A stretch of DNA of 64,000 bases from Streptomyces sp. IMTB 2501 (lineage in GTDB: Bacteria; Actinomycetota; Actinomycetes; Streptomycetales; Streptomycetaceae): assembly GCF_001953885.1 (NCBI RefSeq), contig NZ_MQUS01000001.1, positions 372,001-436,000 on the forward strand, given 5' to 3'. Positions 53,277 to 62,010 of the stretch are shown here, one piece after another. The notes under the pieces were generated by a model. The model was not told the DNA's origin. It did no database searches and saw only the letters and a list, made by a program, of their open reading frames with translations. Each line of letters begins with the position of its first letter. The first letter of the stretch is position 1. Position numbers and translations under genes: made by a program.

Positions 53277-53996
53277 ATGCCCGACCGTGTCGTCCCGCCG
53301 GCCGCCCGGCAGCGCCGTCGCCCCACCAAACAGGGCGTCGTGCTGTCCGAGGAGCTGATCGTCGCCACCGCGCTGCGGCTGATCGAGGAGCACGGCGCCG
53401 ACGCGCTCTCCGTGCGCCGCCTCGGCCGGGCCCTCGGCGCCGATCCCAGCTCCCTGTACCGGTACTTCCGGCACACCGACGACCTGATGCTGGCCATCGC
53501 CGACGAGCTGATCGGCCGTACCCTCAAGGCCTGGCGGCCGACCGGCGACTGGTTGGCCGACCTGCGTGAACTCGGCCTGCGCATGCACGCCGGCGCCCTC
53601 GCGCACCCCCGGGCGGCGATGCTCAGCGCCCACCGCGTCACCGGGCGCACCCATGAGATCCAGGCCGTGGAGAGCATCCTCGGCGTGCTGCGCCGGGCCG
53701 GGTTCCCGGACCCGGAGGCGGTGCGGATCTATCACGCGTTCGTCGACCAGTCCCTCGCCTTCGGCGCCCTGGACTCCGCGGGCACCGCCCTGCCGAAGCC
53801 GGCGCGCGAGGCGGAGGCGGAGGTGTGGCGGAGCACCTACGGTCGGCTGCCCGCCGACACCCACCCGCACATCGCGGCCACCGCCCCCCACCTCGTCGCC
53901 ACCATGCGCTCCAGCTCCTACCCGGCCGCGCTCGAACTGCTCCTGGCGGCCGCCCGGACACGCCTCGATCACCTGCGCGCGCGGATCCGGGCCTGA
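53277..53996 (+). CDS. TetR-family regulator (TetR_C type)
   Basis: 239 residues from ATG 53277, with GGGAGG upstream; the frame extends back to 53205 without a site. HTH LSVRRLGRALGADPSSLYRYFRHTDDLMLAIADELI (about 44-79). The N-terminal basic arm RQRRRPTKQG may contact the DNA minor groove. The ligand domain ends RTRLDHLRARIRA. It is divergent from the permease-amidohydrolase operon, its probable target. Confidence 0.88.
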   Translation: MPDRVVPPAARQRRRPTKQGVVLSEELIVATALRLIEEHGADALSVRRLGRALGADPSSLYRYFRHTDDLMLAIADELIGRTLKAWRPTGDWLADLRELGLRMHAGALAHPRAAMLSAHRVTGRTHEIQAVESILGVLRRAGFPDPEAVRIYHAFVDQSLAFGALDSAGTALPKPAREAEAEVWRSTYGRLPADTHPHIAATAPHLVATMRSSSYPAALELLLAAARTRLDHLRARIRA

Positions 53997-54040
53997 CGGC
54001 CACACTGGACGGGATCCGTATCCCGAGGAGGCCGTACGCC

Positions 54041-54505
54041 ATGACCCCACCGCCCGCCCGCACCACCGCGGAGCGCACGAAGGACACCCTGCACCGGCTG
54101 GAGCACGACGTCGACCTCTGGGTCGCCACCGCGGGCCCCGACGGCGGTGCCCCCTATCTCGTGCCGCTGTCCTTCGTGTGGGACGGAGCCACCCTGCTGA
54201 TCGCCACCCCGGCCGAGAGCACCACCGGCCGCAACCTCGTGGCCACCGGCCGGGCCCGTCTCGGCCTCGGCCCGACCCGGGACGTCGTCCTGATCGACGG
54301 CACCGTCCAGGCGGTGACCCCGGAGGACCTCCCCGAGGAGGACGCCGAGGTCTTCGCCGGCCAGACCGGCTTCGACCCCCGCCAACTCGCCACCCGCTAC
54401 CTGTACTTCAGGATCCTCCCGCAACGCGTCCAGGCCTGGCGCGAGGAGAACGAACTGAAGGGCCGGGAGCTGATGCGCGACGGAGAATGGGTGAGCGTTC
54501 CGTAA
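54041..54505 (+). CDS. Pyridoxamine-5'-phosphate-oxidase-like FMN/F420 split-barrel protein
   Basis: 154 residues, GAGGAG before ATG 54041. PPOX fold: DVDLWVATAGPDGGAPYLVPLSFVWDGATLLIATPAES, TGRARLGLGPTRDVVLIDGTVQ, then a helical tail ending REENELKGRELMRDGEWVSVP. Many actinobacterial members use F420 or FMN; substrate unknown. 44 bases after the tetR gene, possibly cotranscribed. A strong terminator follows. Confidence 0.8.
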   Translation: MTPPPARTTAERTKDTLHRLEHDVDLWVATAGPDGGAPYLVPLSFVWDGATLLIATPAESTTGRNLVATGRARLGLGPTRDVVLIDGTVQAVTPEDLPEEDAEVFAGQTGFDPRQLATRYLYFRILPQRVQAWREENELKGRELMRDGEWVSVP

Positions 54506-54627
54506 GGGGCACGGCCACAGCGGACGTGGTCGAAGTCGAGGGTGCTCGCCGACCGGATTCGGCTGTGCGGCCGCCCGTTCCGCGGTCGTTTCCAGCCGCG
54601 GAGCCGACCCTGTTCGAGACAGCGAAG

Positions 54628-54660
54628 GGCCCCGCCGCGACGGGGGAACGCGGCGGGGCC
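54628..54660. terminator. Perfect 12-base stem terminator
   Basis: GGCCCCGCCGCG and CGCGGCGGGGCC pair exactly around the loop ACGGGGGAA, between the convergent genes ending at 54505 and 54743. The loop shares ACGGGGGAA with the hairpin at 42625-42658. Confidence 0.8.
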
Positions 54661-54742
54661 TGTGGCACGCGTGCCCGCCCCGGGACGGGTTCACACCTGC
54701 CCGGCGTGGATTTTTCTGAATCCCGCCGGTGTCCGGCCCGAA

Positions 54743-55192
54743 TCAGCTCCCGGCGAAGGGCTCCAGCACGAAGACCGGGATCTCCCGCGAGGTCTTCTTC
54801 TGATAGTCGGCGTACGGCGGATACGCGGCGACGGCCCGCTCCCACCAGCGGGCCTTCTCCTCGCCGGTGACCTCACGGGCCCTCAGGGCCCGCTTGACCG
54901 GCCCGTCCTGCAACTCGACATGCGGATCGGAGGTGACGTTGAAGTACCACACCGGGTGCTTGGGCGCGCCGCCCTGGGAGGCGACCACCGCGTACGTCCC
55001 GTCGTGCTCCACCCGCATCAACGGCGTCTTGCGGATCTTGCCGCTCTTCGCGCCCCGCGTGGTCAGCACGACGACCGGCATCCCGGTGTCCAGGAGTGTC
55101 GTGCCCTTCGTCCCGCCGGAGCTCTCGTACAACTCGACCTGCTCGCGCACCCACTGCGTCGGGCTGGGCTCGTACTCGCCCTCAAGAGGCAT
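54743..55192 (-). CDS. F420-dependent nitroreductase-family (Ddn-like) protein
   Basis: 149 residues from ATG 55192. Ddn-type split barrel: [67 protein letters not shown], and [32 protein letters not shown]. This family (DUF385) uses reduced F420 to reduce quinones or nitro compounds. Monocistronic, cytoplasmic or membrane-associated. Confidence 0.88.
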   Translation of the reverse strand: MPLEGEYEPSPTQWVREQVELYESSGGTKGTTLLDTGMPVVVLTTRGAKSGKIRKTPLMRVEHDGTYAVVASQGGAPKHPVWYFNVTSDPHVELQDGPVKRALRAREVTGEEKARWWERAVAAYPPYADYQKKTSREIPVFVLEPFAGS

Positions 55193-55552
55193 GGGATCCG
55201 TCCCCTTCGTCGGTCCAACGGCTTTCCGCCACCGAAATTCAACACCGGCCGCTCGGCAAATCATCCATACCGCGGATCAGCCGGGCCGATGGGGTGATGG
55301 CTTTCGGGACAATCGCGCCCCCGCGGTGCCCTCGGCACGGTGGCCCGTCCCTTGGCCCCGTCCGACGTGAGCCGGGTACCGTGAACCGTGGACGCGTGCC
55401 GCAGGTCGGCCGGAATCCGTCCCTCCGACCCCTCGTCTTCGGTCAGATCACCCGGTTCACCGAAGTGGCCGAACTTGGCGTCGACCTATAGGTGCCTGAG
55501 GCATCAAATGAAGATCGGCACGACGCACTTCTTTCGTCTGCGAGGTCTTTCC
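55193..55552. other. 360-base promoter region before the CYP105 gene
   Basis: No gene is supported. It holds the promoters of the divergent Ddn-like and P450 genes. TGCCTGAGGCA (55493-55503) is a perfect 11-base palindrome 50 bases before the P450 start, next to a possible -10 element (CTATAGG). It may be an operator. Confidence 0.5.
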
Positions 55553-56782
55553 ATGACGGAACTGACGGACATCACCGGCCCGGCCGCCGAGGCCGACCCC
55601 GTCGCCTTCCCGCAGGACCGCACCTGTCCCTACCACCCGCCCACCGGATACGAGCCGCTGCGCGACGGGCGCCCCCTGTCCCGCGTCACCCTGTTCGACG
55701 GCCGTGAGGTCTGGGCCGTCACCGCACACGCCACCGCCCGCGCCCTGCTCTCCGACCCCCGCCTGTCCAGCAACCGCACCCATCCCGGCTTCCCCATCCC
55801 CAGCGAGCGCTTCGCCGGCGTCCGCGACCGCCGGGTGGCCCTGATCGGGGTGGACGATCCCGAACACAACCGGCAACGGCGGATCATGATCCCGTCGTTC
55901 ACCGTCAAACGCGCCACCGAGCTGCGGCCGTGGATCCAGCGGACCGTGGACGGGCTGCTGGAAGCGATGATCGCCCAGGGGCCGCCCGCCGAGCTGGTCT
56001 CCGCCTTCGCCCTGCCCGTGCCGTCGATGGTGATCTGCGGCCTGCTCGGAGTGCCGTACGCCGACCACGAGTTCTTCGAGGAACAGTCCCGCCGGCTGCT
56101 GCGCGGCCCCACGGCGGCCGACTCCATGGGAGCCCGCGACCGGCTGGAGCACTACCTCGGAGGGCTGATCGACGACAAGGCGCAGCAGGCCGAACCGGGC
56201 GGCGGCATTCTCGACGAACTCGTCCACGGCCGGCTGCGCGACGGCGACCTGGGCCGCGCCGAACTCGTGTCGCTGGCCGTCATCCTGCTGGTCGCGGGCC
56301 ATGAGACGACCGCCAACATGATCTCCCTCGGCACCTACACCCTGCTCCAGCACCCCGGCCGGCTGGCCGAGTTGCGCGCCGACCCGGGGCTGCTGCCCGA
56401 GGCGGTCGAGGAGCTGATGCGGATGCTGTCCATCGCGGAGGGGCTGCAGCGGGTGGCGCTGGAGGACATCGATGTCGACGGCACCACGATCCGGGCCGGC
56501 GACGGCGTGCTCTTCTCGACGTCGGTGATCAACCGCGATCCGGCCCGGTACGAGGACCCCGACGTCCTGGACTTCCATCGCTCCGCCCGCCACCACGTGG
56601 CGTTCGGCTTCGGGATCCACCAGTGCCTCGGGCAGAACCTGGCCCGCGCGGAGCTGGAGATCGCCCTCGGCACCCTGCTGGCCCGGCTGCCGGGCCTGCG
56701 GCTGGCTGTCCCCGCCGACGAGGTCCGCTTCAAGCGTGGCGACACGATCCAGGGGATGCTGGAACTCCCCGTGACCTGGTAA
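55553..56782 (+). CDS. Cytochrome P450, CYP105 family
   Basis: 409 residues from ATG 55553; the open frame upstream lacks a site. CYP105 landmarks: FPQDRTCPYHPPTGYEPLRDGRPLSRV, LSSNRTHPGFP, I-helix ILLVAGHETTANMISLGTYTLL, and heme loop FGFGIHQCLGQNLAR with Cys358. It is close to the CYP105D group (P450soy), broad-range hydroxylases of xenobiotics and fatty acids. A 3Fe-4S ferredoxin gene follows after 12 bases; reductase must come from elsewhere. Confidence 0.92.
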   Translation: MTELTDITGPAAEADPVAFPQDRTCPYHPPTGYEPLRDGRPLSRVTLFDGREVWAVTAHATARALLSDPRLSSNRTHPGFPIPSERFAGVRDRRVALIGVDDPEHNRQRRIMIPSFTVKRATELRPWIQRTVDGLLEAMIAQGPPAELVSAFALPVPSMVICGLLGVPYADHEFFEEQSRRLLRGPTAADSMGARDRLEHYLGGLIDDKAQQAEPGGGILDELVHGRLRDGDLGRAELVSLAVILLVAGHETTANMISLGTYTLLQHPGRLAELRADPGLLPEAVEELMRMLSIAEGLQRVALEDIDVDGTTIRAGDGVLFSTSVINRDPARYEDPDVLDFHRSARHHVAFGFGIHQCLGQNLARAELEIALGTLLARLPGLRLAVPADEVRFKRGDTIQGMLELPVTW

Positions 56783-56794
56783 GAGGCTCTGCTC

Positions 56795-56995
56795 ATGCAC
56801 ATCGACATCGACAAGGACGTCTGTATCGGCGCGGGCCAGTGCGCGCTGGCCGCGCCGGGCGTCTTCACCCAGGACGACGACGGCTTCAGCACCCTGCTGC
56901 CAGGACGCGAGGACGGCGCCGGCGACCCGATGGTCCGGGAGGCGGTCCGCGCCTGCCCGGTGAGCGCGATCAGTCTGTCGGAGCCGGCCGACTGA
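56795..56995 (+). CDS. 3Fe-4S ferredoxin, redox partner of the CYP105
   Basis: 66 residues. Cluster ligands Cys10, Cys16 and Cys54 (CIGAGQC and ACPVSAI), with Ala13 where a fourth Cys would sit, typical of 3Fe-4S ferredoxins of the SoyB type. It begins 12 bases after the P450 stop and surely transfers electrons to it. Confidence 0.92.
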   Translation: MHIDIDKDVCIGAGQCALAAPGVFTQDDDGFSTLLPGREDGAGDPMVREAVRACPVSAISLSEPAD

Positions 56996-57080
56996 GCCGG
57001 GGCCTCGCACTCGGGTCAGAGGGCTCCGCGCGGCGGCGCCCCCCGGCCCGCGCCCCGGCAGGATCCGAGAAGCGGGGTCC

Positions 57081-57302
57081 AGGGCCTGCCCGGCGGATCA
57101 GGCCGGAGGAAAGCGGCGGCGCCTTGTCAACGCACGTGAGCGGGGCTTGGTGCGTGCGGCTGCAAGGCGGAGGAGGGAGTCGACGATGGGGGTCCCCCGC
57201 GCGAGTTCGTTCGAGCGTGGGGGAACGTCGGCGAGTGACGACAACGCCTCGGACGGGCGTGCCAAGCCCCGCGTCTGCGGCAGGATTCGCCGGACAGGCC
57301 CT
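57081..57302. repeat. MITE-like element with 19-base terminal inverted repeats and internal hairpin
   Basis: AGGGCCTGCCCGGCGGATC (57081-57099) and GATTCGCCGGACAGGCCCT (57284-57302) are reverse complements at 17 of 19 positions, ending one base before the TetR stop codon region. Inside is a TCCCCCGCGCGA...TCGAGCGTGGGGGA hairpin (about 57196-57226). No transposase is encoded. From memory, sequences like this recur between Streptomyces genes; mobilisation in trans by an IS is inferred. Confidence 0.6.
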
Positions 57303-57873
57303 AACCCCGGCCGGCGGCTGCCACCAGGGTCCGCGCCGCCTCGCGGGCCTCGGCCGCCGGCCGGGTGGTCCCGGTGATGCCCGCCGTCACCATGGCCCCC
57401 TCGGCGAGCAGGAACAGGGGGCCGGTGAGCGCGGCGGGCAGCCCGGCGTCGGCGACCAGCGAGGCGAGATAGTCCCGGAACGCCTCCTTGTGGGCGCGCA
57501 CCTGCTCGGCCACCAGGTCCGACGTGGCGCCCAGCTCGCCATGGACGTTGATCCAGCCGCAGCCGCGGAAGCCGATCTCGCCGAACCACTCCTCCAGCCA
57601 GTCGAACACGGCCGGGATCCGCTCGCGCGCATCCCGCTGCCGTGCCACGTGGTCGGCGAGGCGCCCGCGCCAGCGCTCGTCCCGCCGTGCCAGATAGGCC
57701 GCGACGAGCTGCTCCTTGGCTGGGAAGAGCTGATAGAGGCGCTTGAGCGAGACGCCTGACGCGCCGCGCAGTTCGTCCATGCCCACGCACTGCACACCGC
57801 GGGCGTAGAACAGTTCCTCGGCGGCGTCGAGCGCCCTGTCCCGGGCGGCCGTGCTGTCCATCGGCGACACCAT
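57301..57873 (-). CDS. TetR-family regulator with twin operators
   Basis: 190 residues from ATG 57873 (AGGAG upstream, close; GTG 57870 is also possible). HTH VGMDELRGASGVSLKRLYQLFPAKEQLVAAYL; ligand domain with FRGCGWINVHGEL, the type often sensing electrophiles or drugs. Two perfect 16-base palindromes lie upstream in the divergent promoter. The stop overlaps the outer edge of the MITE-like repeat, so insertion may have reset the 3' end. Confidence 0.88.
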   Translation of the reverse strand: MVSPMDSTAARDRALDAAEELFYARGVQCVGMDELRGASGVSLKRLYQLFPAKEQLVAAYLARRDERWRGRLADHVARQRDARERIPAVFDWLEEWFGEIGFRGCGWINVHGELGATSDLVAEQVRAHKEAFRDYLASLVADAGLPAALTGPLFLLAEGAMVTAGITGTTRPAAEAREAARTLVAAAGRG

Positions 57874-57907
57874 CACTCCTCGATCGGTCCGTGACGCCCC
57901 TTGACGA

Positions 57908-57923
57908 GAGAACGAGCGTTCTC
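57908..57923. promoter_or_regulatory. TetR operator 1
   Basis: GAGAACGAGCGTTCTC, palindromic except at the two central bases, 36 bases before the TetR start. It is the exact reverse complement of the second site. Confidence 0.85.
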
Positions 57924-57942
57924 CTATGGTAGCAGCCATCTG

Positions 57943-57958
57943 GAGAACGCTCGTTCTC
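57943..57958. promoter_or_regulatory. TetR operator 2
   Basis: GAGAACGCTCGTTCTC, 29 bases before the DUF1348 start. The two sites are 35 bases apart centre to centre, placing one at each divergent promoter. Confidence 0.85.
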
Positions 57959-57986
57959 CACTGTCGTACGAACCCAGGAGGAGACC

Positions 57987-58445
57987 ATGTCCGGCCGCCC
58001 GCCCCTGCCGCCGTTCACCCGCGAGACCGCTCTTCAGAAGGTCCAGGCCGCCGAGGACGCCTGGAACACCCGCGACCCGCACAAGGTGGCGCTCGCCTAC
58101 TCCGAGGACTCGGTCTGGCGCAACCGCGACACCTTCGTCACCGGCCGCGCCGAGATCGTCGCGTTCCTCACCGCCAAGTGGCAGCGCGAGCTGGAGTACG
58201 CGCTGCGCAAGGACCTGTGGGGCTTCGACGGGAACCGCATCGCCGTCCGCTTCCAGTACGAGTGCCGGGACTCGGCCGGCCAGTGGTCGCGCTCCTACGG
58301 CAACGAACTGTGGGAGTTCGACGACCACGGCCTCATGACCCGGCGCGAGGCCAGCATCAACGACGTCCCCATCGAGGAGGAGCAGCGCCGTATCCACGGA
58401 CCCCGGCCCGAGGCCGAGCGAGGGGTGTACTCCCCGCTTCAGTAG
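57987..58445 (+). CDS. DUF1348 / NTF2-like protein
   Basis: 152 residues; AGGAGG before ATG. NTF2-fold DUF1348 signature: [75 protein letters not shown] and [15 protein letters not shown]. The family is uncharacterised; the cone-like pocket suggests binding or isomerising a small molecule. It is under the divergent TetR with twin operators, so it is probably induced by that regulator's ligand. Confidence 0.9.
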   Translation: MSGRPPLPPFTRETALQKVQAAEDAWNTRDPHKVALAYSEDSVWRNRDTFVTGRAEIVAFLTAKWQRELEYALRKDLWGFDGNRIAVRFQYECRDSAGQWSRSYGNELWEFDDHGLMTRREASINDVPIEEEQRRIHGPRPEAERGVYSPLQ

Positions 58446-58454
58446 GGTGCCCGG

Positions 58455-58979
58455 ATGACCGAACAGGCCGAGCGGCCCTTCCTCTACGTCGTCGTGTGCG
58501 CGGCCGGGATCGCCGCGGGCGTCAGCAAGCTGATCAGCGCCGCCCAGGAACGGAACTGGCAGGTCGGCGTCATCGCGACACCGGTCGCCATGGGCGGCTT
58601 CTTCGACGCCGCGGCCGTGGAGGCACAGACGGGCCGTCCCGTCCGGTCGGCCTGGCGCACACCGGCCGACCCGCGCCCCTTCCCGCCGCCGGACGCCGTC
58701 GTGGTGGCACCCGCCACCTTCAACACCGTCAACAAGTGGGCGGCCGGCATCGCCGACACCCTCGCCCTCGGCACCCTGTGCGAGGCCGTGGGCATGGGCG
58801 TACCGATCGCCGTCCTGCCCTGTGTCGCCGACACGCTGGCCGCCCACCCCGCCTACCGGGACAGCCTGGCTCGGCTGCGCGGGATGGGCGTCCGCTTCGG
58901 CGCCGCGTACACCGGTGAAGCCCGGCCGGACGGCGGACGGCCGGACTTCACCTGGGAGCGGGCGCTGGACCTGCTCTAG
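58455..58979 (+). CDS. Flavoprotein (PPC-decarboxylase-like fold)
   Basis: 174 residues. FMN-binding flavoprotein family: LYVVVCAAGIAAGVSKLISAAQERNWQVGVIATPVA and PDAVVVAPATFNTVNKWAAGIADTLAL, as in Dfp/UbiX-type decarboxylases and lantibiotic EpiD. The catalytic His of PPC decarboxylase is not evident. 9 bases after the DUF1348 stop, so likely the same operon. Confidence 0.82.
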   Translation: MTEQAERPFLYVVVCAAGIAAGVSKLISAAQERNWQVGVIATPVAMGGFFDAAAVEAQTGRPVRSAWRTPADPRPFPPPDAVVVAPATFNTVNKWAAGIADTLALGTLCEAVGMGVPIAVLPCVADTLAAHPAYRDSLARLRGMGVRFGAAYTGEARPDGGRPDFTWERALDLL

Positions 58980-59827
58980 TGGCAGGTCAGCGTCGGCCCC
59001 GCCAGCATGTTCCCGGTGAACATGTCCTGTCCCTTCGGCACCCAGTAGCCGAGCTTCGACACCACCGTGGAGCACTTCGCCCCCACGGTGTACTGGATCT
59101 TGAGCTTCTCCGGGTGGCCGGGCTGCAGTTCGGTCACCGTGCAGTCGATGGAGTGCGCCAGCCGGGTCTTCGACGGGTAGCGGCCCACCAGCGGGTTGAC
59201 ACAGCGCTTGTCGGCCGTGGTGATCCGCAGGCCGGTGCCCGCCTCGCCGATCATGCCCAGGCGCGCGTCGCCGTCGCCGTCGTCACTGTCCCGGCGGATC
59301 GTGTAGGTCACGGTGGTCGTGGCATTGCGGCTCAGCACGGACCGGTCGACGGTGACGGCGTGCGTGACCTTCGCCTTGGGCGCGGTCAGCGACACGGTGG
59401 TCTGCACCGTGCCCTTCAGGTCGACACCCGCGGGCGTCGACCGGACGCGCACGGTCGCGCTGAGGTCGTAGGTGCCCGGACCCGGGTACAGGCCCGAGCC
59501 GGGCAGATTTCCGGTGCCCAGCGACTTGCCGGACCGGCTGGCCTTCCAGGTGCCCTCGGTGCGGCAGGCGTAGCGCACCCGGGTGCGGCCGATCCGGCAG
59601 GTGGCCGGGGCCGTGATGTTGAATCTGGGGGATCCGGTGTCCGCGCACAGGCTCACATCGGCCTGCTCACCGTGCGTACCGTGCAGCGTGCCGGCGAGCG
59701 AGCACACCGTGGCCGGGGTCTCCGGCGCGGGTGCGGCGGCGGATTGTCCACAGGCGGGGGTGGCGAGGGCCAGCGGCAGCAGCGCCGCTCCGGCCAGGGT
59801 TCTCAGGGTGTTGGGACGAGTCGGCAC
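58976..59827 (-). CDS. Secreted protein of unknown function
   Basis: 283 residues from GTG 59827 (GGAGG seven bases upstream). The N-terminal signal RTLAGAALLPLALATPAC ends at a Cys, but ATPAC is a poor lipobox, so export may be by signal peptidase I. The mature part is beta-rich and Thr/Val-rich with paired cysteines (VCSLAGTL...VSLCAD, TCRIGRTRVRYACRTEG, KRCVNP...IDCTV, KCSTVV...LTCH). No family recognised. Its stop overlaps the convergent flavoprotein by 4 bases. Confidence 0.75.
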   Translation of the reverse strand: MPTRPNTLRTLAGAALLPLALATPACGQSAAAPAPETPATVCSLAGTLHGTHGEQADVSLCADTGSPRFNITAPATCRIGRTRVRYACRTEGTWKASRSGKSLGTGNLPGSGLYPGPGTYDLSATVRVRSTPAGVDLKGTVQTTVSLTAPKAKVTHAVTVDRSVLSRNATTTVTYTIRRDSDDGDGDARLGMIGEAGTGLRITTADKRCVNPLVGRYPSKTRLAHSIDCTVTELQPGHPEKLKIQYTVGAKCSTVVSKLGYWVPKGQDMFTGNMLAGPTLTCH

Positions 59828-59990
59828 CGCGTTTCCTCCGGGGCGGCCGAGACCGGCCGGATGCCGGTCGTCTCCGCCGAGGATGAGCAGACAGTATGAC
59901 GATCGGTCGGCTCCCACGCCGGAGATGTCACCTGGGGGCAGCAATACAACGCCCGAAGGCAGTACCCGCATCCGGCCTTCCGACAGGGCG

Positions 59991-60869
59991 TCACCTCACC
60001 TCGCGGACATACTCCTTGCTCCCCGGTGTGGACACGTCGCGGTCCCGGCGGACGATGCTCAGCCGGTCGCCCCAGTGGGCGAGCGCCGAGCGCAGACCGG
60101 TGTCGGTGTACTCGATGTCCACGACCCGGTCGTCGAAGGCCTTCGCGTACACCCCGCACTCGTCGTACTGCCCGCACTCCTCCGTCACCGCGAAGTCCAG
60201 CCCGGCCCGCTCGCGCGCACCGGCCAGCGCGGCGGTGTTCTTCTGCGCGATGGCCAGGTGCCGGGCGTGCGCGTGCCGGGACAGCAGGGTCATGAACGCG
60301 GTCGCGTCGGCCGCGCGGAGCAGGTGGTGGGAGCGGGTGTAGCTGTCGTAGTTGTCCGGCTCGACGGCGTCGAAGCCCTTGTGCGCGCAGCCGTCGATCC
60401 ACTGGTTCACGCGCTGCGCGACCCGCTCCCGCTTGGCCGGGGTGCCGATGTCGAGCAGCGCCTCGTTCCAGTCCTCGTCGATGACGGCCTCGCCGTGCGC
60501 GTCGCGCAGCAGCAGGTCGGCCGGCCAGGAGGAGCGCTCCTCGGGCTGGGCCTGGAAGGCGTTGACGTAACAGATGTTGTACAGGCCGGGCGCGGGGGAG
60601 TCGGAGCGGTCGCGGCTGACGATCCGGACGCCCTTCGGCGGGGGATAGGCGCCGCCGATCTGGTAGTCGAACCCGGCGCCCCGCGGGGGCAGCCGCACCG
60701 CGGCGGGCTTCGACGAGCCGCGCCCCTCCTTGCCACCGGAATCGCCGGGCGAGCCGGAGCCGCCCGAGCCGCAGCCGGCCAGCGCCGAAAGCGTGACGAT
60801 CAGGGCCGCTGCCAAGGCGCCTGTGGTCCTTCGGGAGCCCACGGCGCGGGAAACACCCATGGGGGGCAC
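59991..60869 (-). CDS. GH114 endo-alpha-1,4-polygalactosaminidase-like lipoprotein
   Basis: 292 residues, probable GTG start at 60869 (GGAG six bases upstream; ATG 60860 also in frame). Lipoprotein signal ending LSALAGC, then a Gly/Ser linker. GH114 TIM barrel: GFDYQIGGAYPPP, LYNICYVNAFQAQPEE, WNEALLDIGTPAKRERVAQRVNQWIDGCAHKGFDAVEPDNYDSY and FAVTEECGQYDECGVYAKAF. Relatives cleave galactosaminogalactan or related amino-polysaccharides, for example of fungal origin. Cell-surface enzyme. Confidence 0.87.
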   Translation of the reverse strand: MPPMGVSRAVGSRRTTGALAAALIVTLSALAGCGSGGSGSPGDSGGKEGRGSSKPAAVRLPPRGAGFDYQIGGAYPPPKGVRIVSRDRSDSPAPGLYNICYVNAFQAQPEERSSWPADLLLRDAHGEAVIDEDWNEALLDIGTPAKRERVAQRVNQWIDGCAHKGFDAVEPDNYDSYTRSHHLLRAADATAFMTLLSRHAHARHLAIAQKNTAALAGARERAGLDFAVTEECGQYDECGVYAKAFDDRVVDIEYTDTGLRSALAHWGDRLSIVRRDRDVSTPGSKEYVREVR

Positions 60870-61008
60870 GTCCGCTCCATCCTGCACACGCCCGGTGGCG
60901 CGGCACGTGTCAGGATCAAATCGCCCGGACTGTCCGGTCGTCAAGTCGCCGCAGGGCCACGCCGTAGGCTCGTCGGTGACCATCGTCCCGAAGGCAGGAG
61001 CAGCAACG

Positions 61009-61989
61009 ATGCAGTACGTGAAGCTCGGTTCGACGGGCCTGGACGTGTCGCGGATCTGTCTGGGCTGCATGACCTACGGCCTGCCGGACCGCGGCGTCCA
61101 CGAGTGGACACTCGACGAGGAGGCGTCCCGTCCGCTCATCCAGCAGGCGCTGGAGGCGGGCATCAACTTCTTCGACACCGCCAACATCTACTCCGACGGC
61201 ACCAGCGAGGAGATCGTCGGCAAGGTCCTGCGCGACTTCGCGGACCGCGACGAGATCGTGCTGGCCACCAAGGTGAACGGCCGGATGCGGTCAGGTCCCA
61301 ACGGGGCCGGGCTGTCCCGCAAGGCGATCATGACGGAGATCGACCACAGCCTGCGCCGCCTCGGCACCGATTACGTCGACCTCTACCAGATCCACCGCTA
61401 CGACCACTCGACCCCCGTCGAGGAGACGATGGAGGCGCTGCACGACCTGGTCAAGGCGGGCAAGGTCCGCTACATCGGGGCCAGTTCGATGTACGCGTGG
61501 GAGTTCTCCAAGCTGCAGTACACGGCGGAGCGGCACGGCTGGACGAAGTTCGTGTCCATGCAGAACCACTACAACCTGCTCTACCGCGAGGAGGAGCGGG
61601 AGATGCTGCCCCTCTGCGCGGACCAGGGCGTCGGCGTACTGCCGTGGAGCCCGCTCGCCCGCGGCCGGCTCACCCGCGACTGGGGCACGGTCACCGAGCG
61701 CAGCGCGGGCGACAACTTCGGCAGCCGCCTGTACCTGGAGAGCGACCGCCCGATCGTCGAGGCCGTCACCCGCGTCGCGAACGACCGGGGCGTACCCCGC
61801 GCCCAGGTGGCCCTCGCCTGGCTGCTGCACCAGGACACGGTCGCGGCCCCGATCGTCGGCGCGGTCAAACAGCACCACATCGAGGACGCGGCGGCCGCGG
61901 CGGAACTGGAACTGAGCGACCAGGAGATCGAGGAGCTGGAGCAGCCGTACACCCCGCACGCGATCAGCGGCCACGGTGGCGCCAGGTAG
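61009..61989 (+). CDS. Aldo/keto reductase
   Basis: 326 residues; GGCAGGAG before the ATG. AKR barrel with Asp/Tyr/Lys/His tetrad: FFDTANIYSDGTSEEIVGKVL, VLATKVNGRM, DYVDLYQIHRYDHSTPVEETMEAL, RYIGASSMYAWEFSKLQ, and NADPH-site GAVKQHHIEDAAAAAEL. Close to the YajO/AKR11-like group acting on small aldehydes. Monocistronic; convergent with the PhyH gene. Confidence 0.9.
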   Translation: MQYVKLGSTGLDVSRICLGCMTYGLPDRGVHEWTLDEEASRPLIQQALEAGINFFDTANIYSDGTSEEIVGKVLRDFADRDEIVLATKVNGRMRSGPNGAGLSRKAIMTEIDHSLRRLGTDYVDLYQIHRYDHSTPVEETMEALHDLVKAGKVRYIGASSMYAWEFSKLQYTAERHGWTKFVSMQNHYNLLYREEEREMLPLCADQGVGVLPWSPLARGRLTRDWGTVTERSAGDNFGSRLYLESDRPIVEAVTRVANDRGVPRAQVALAWLLHQDTVAAPIVGAVKQHHIEDAAAAAELELSDQEIEELEQPYTPHAISGHGGAR

Positions 61990-62010
61990 GCGGCACCAGG
62001 CGGGGCCGGC

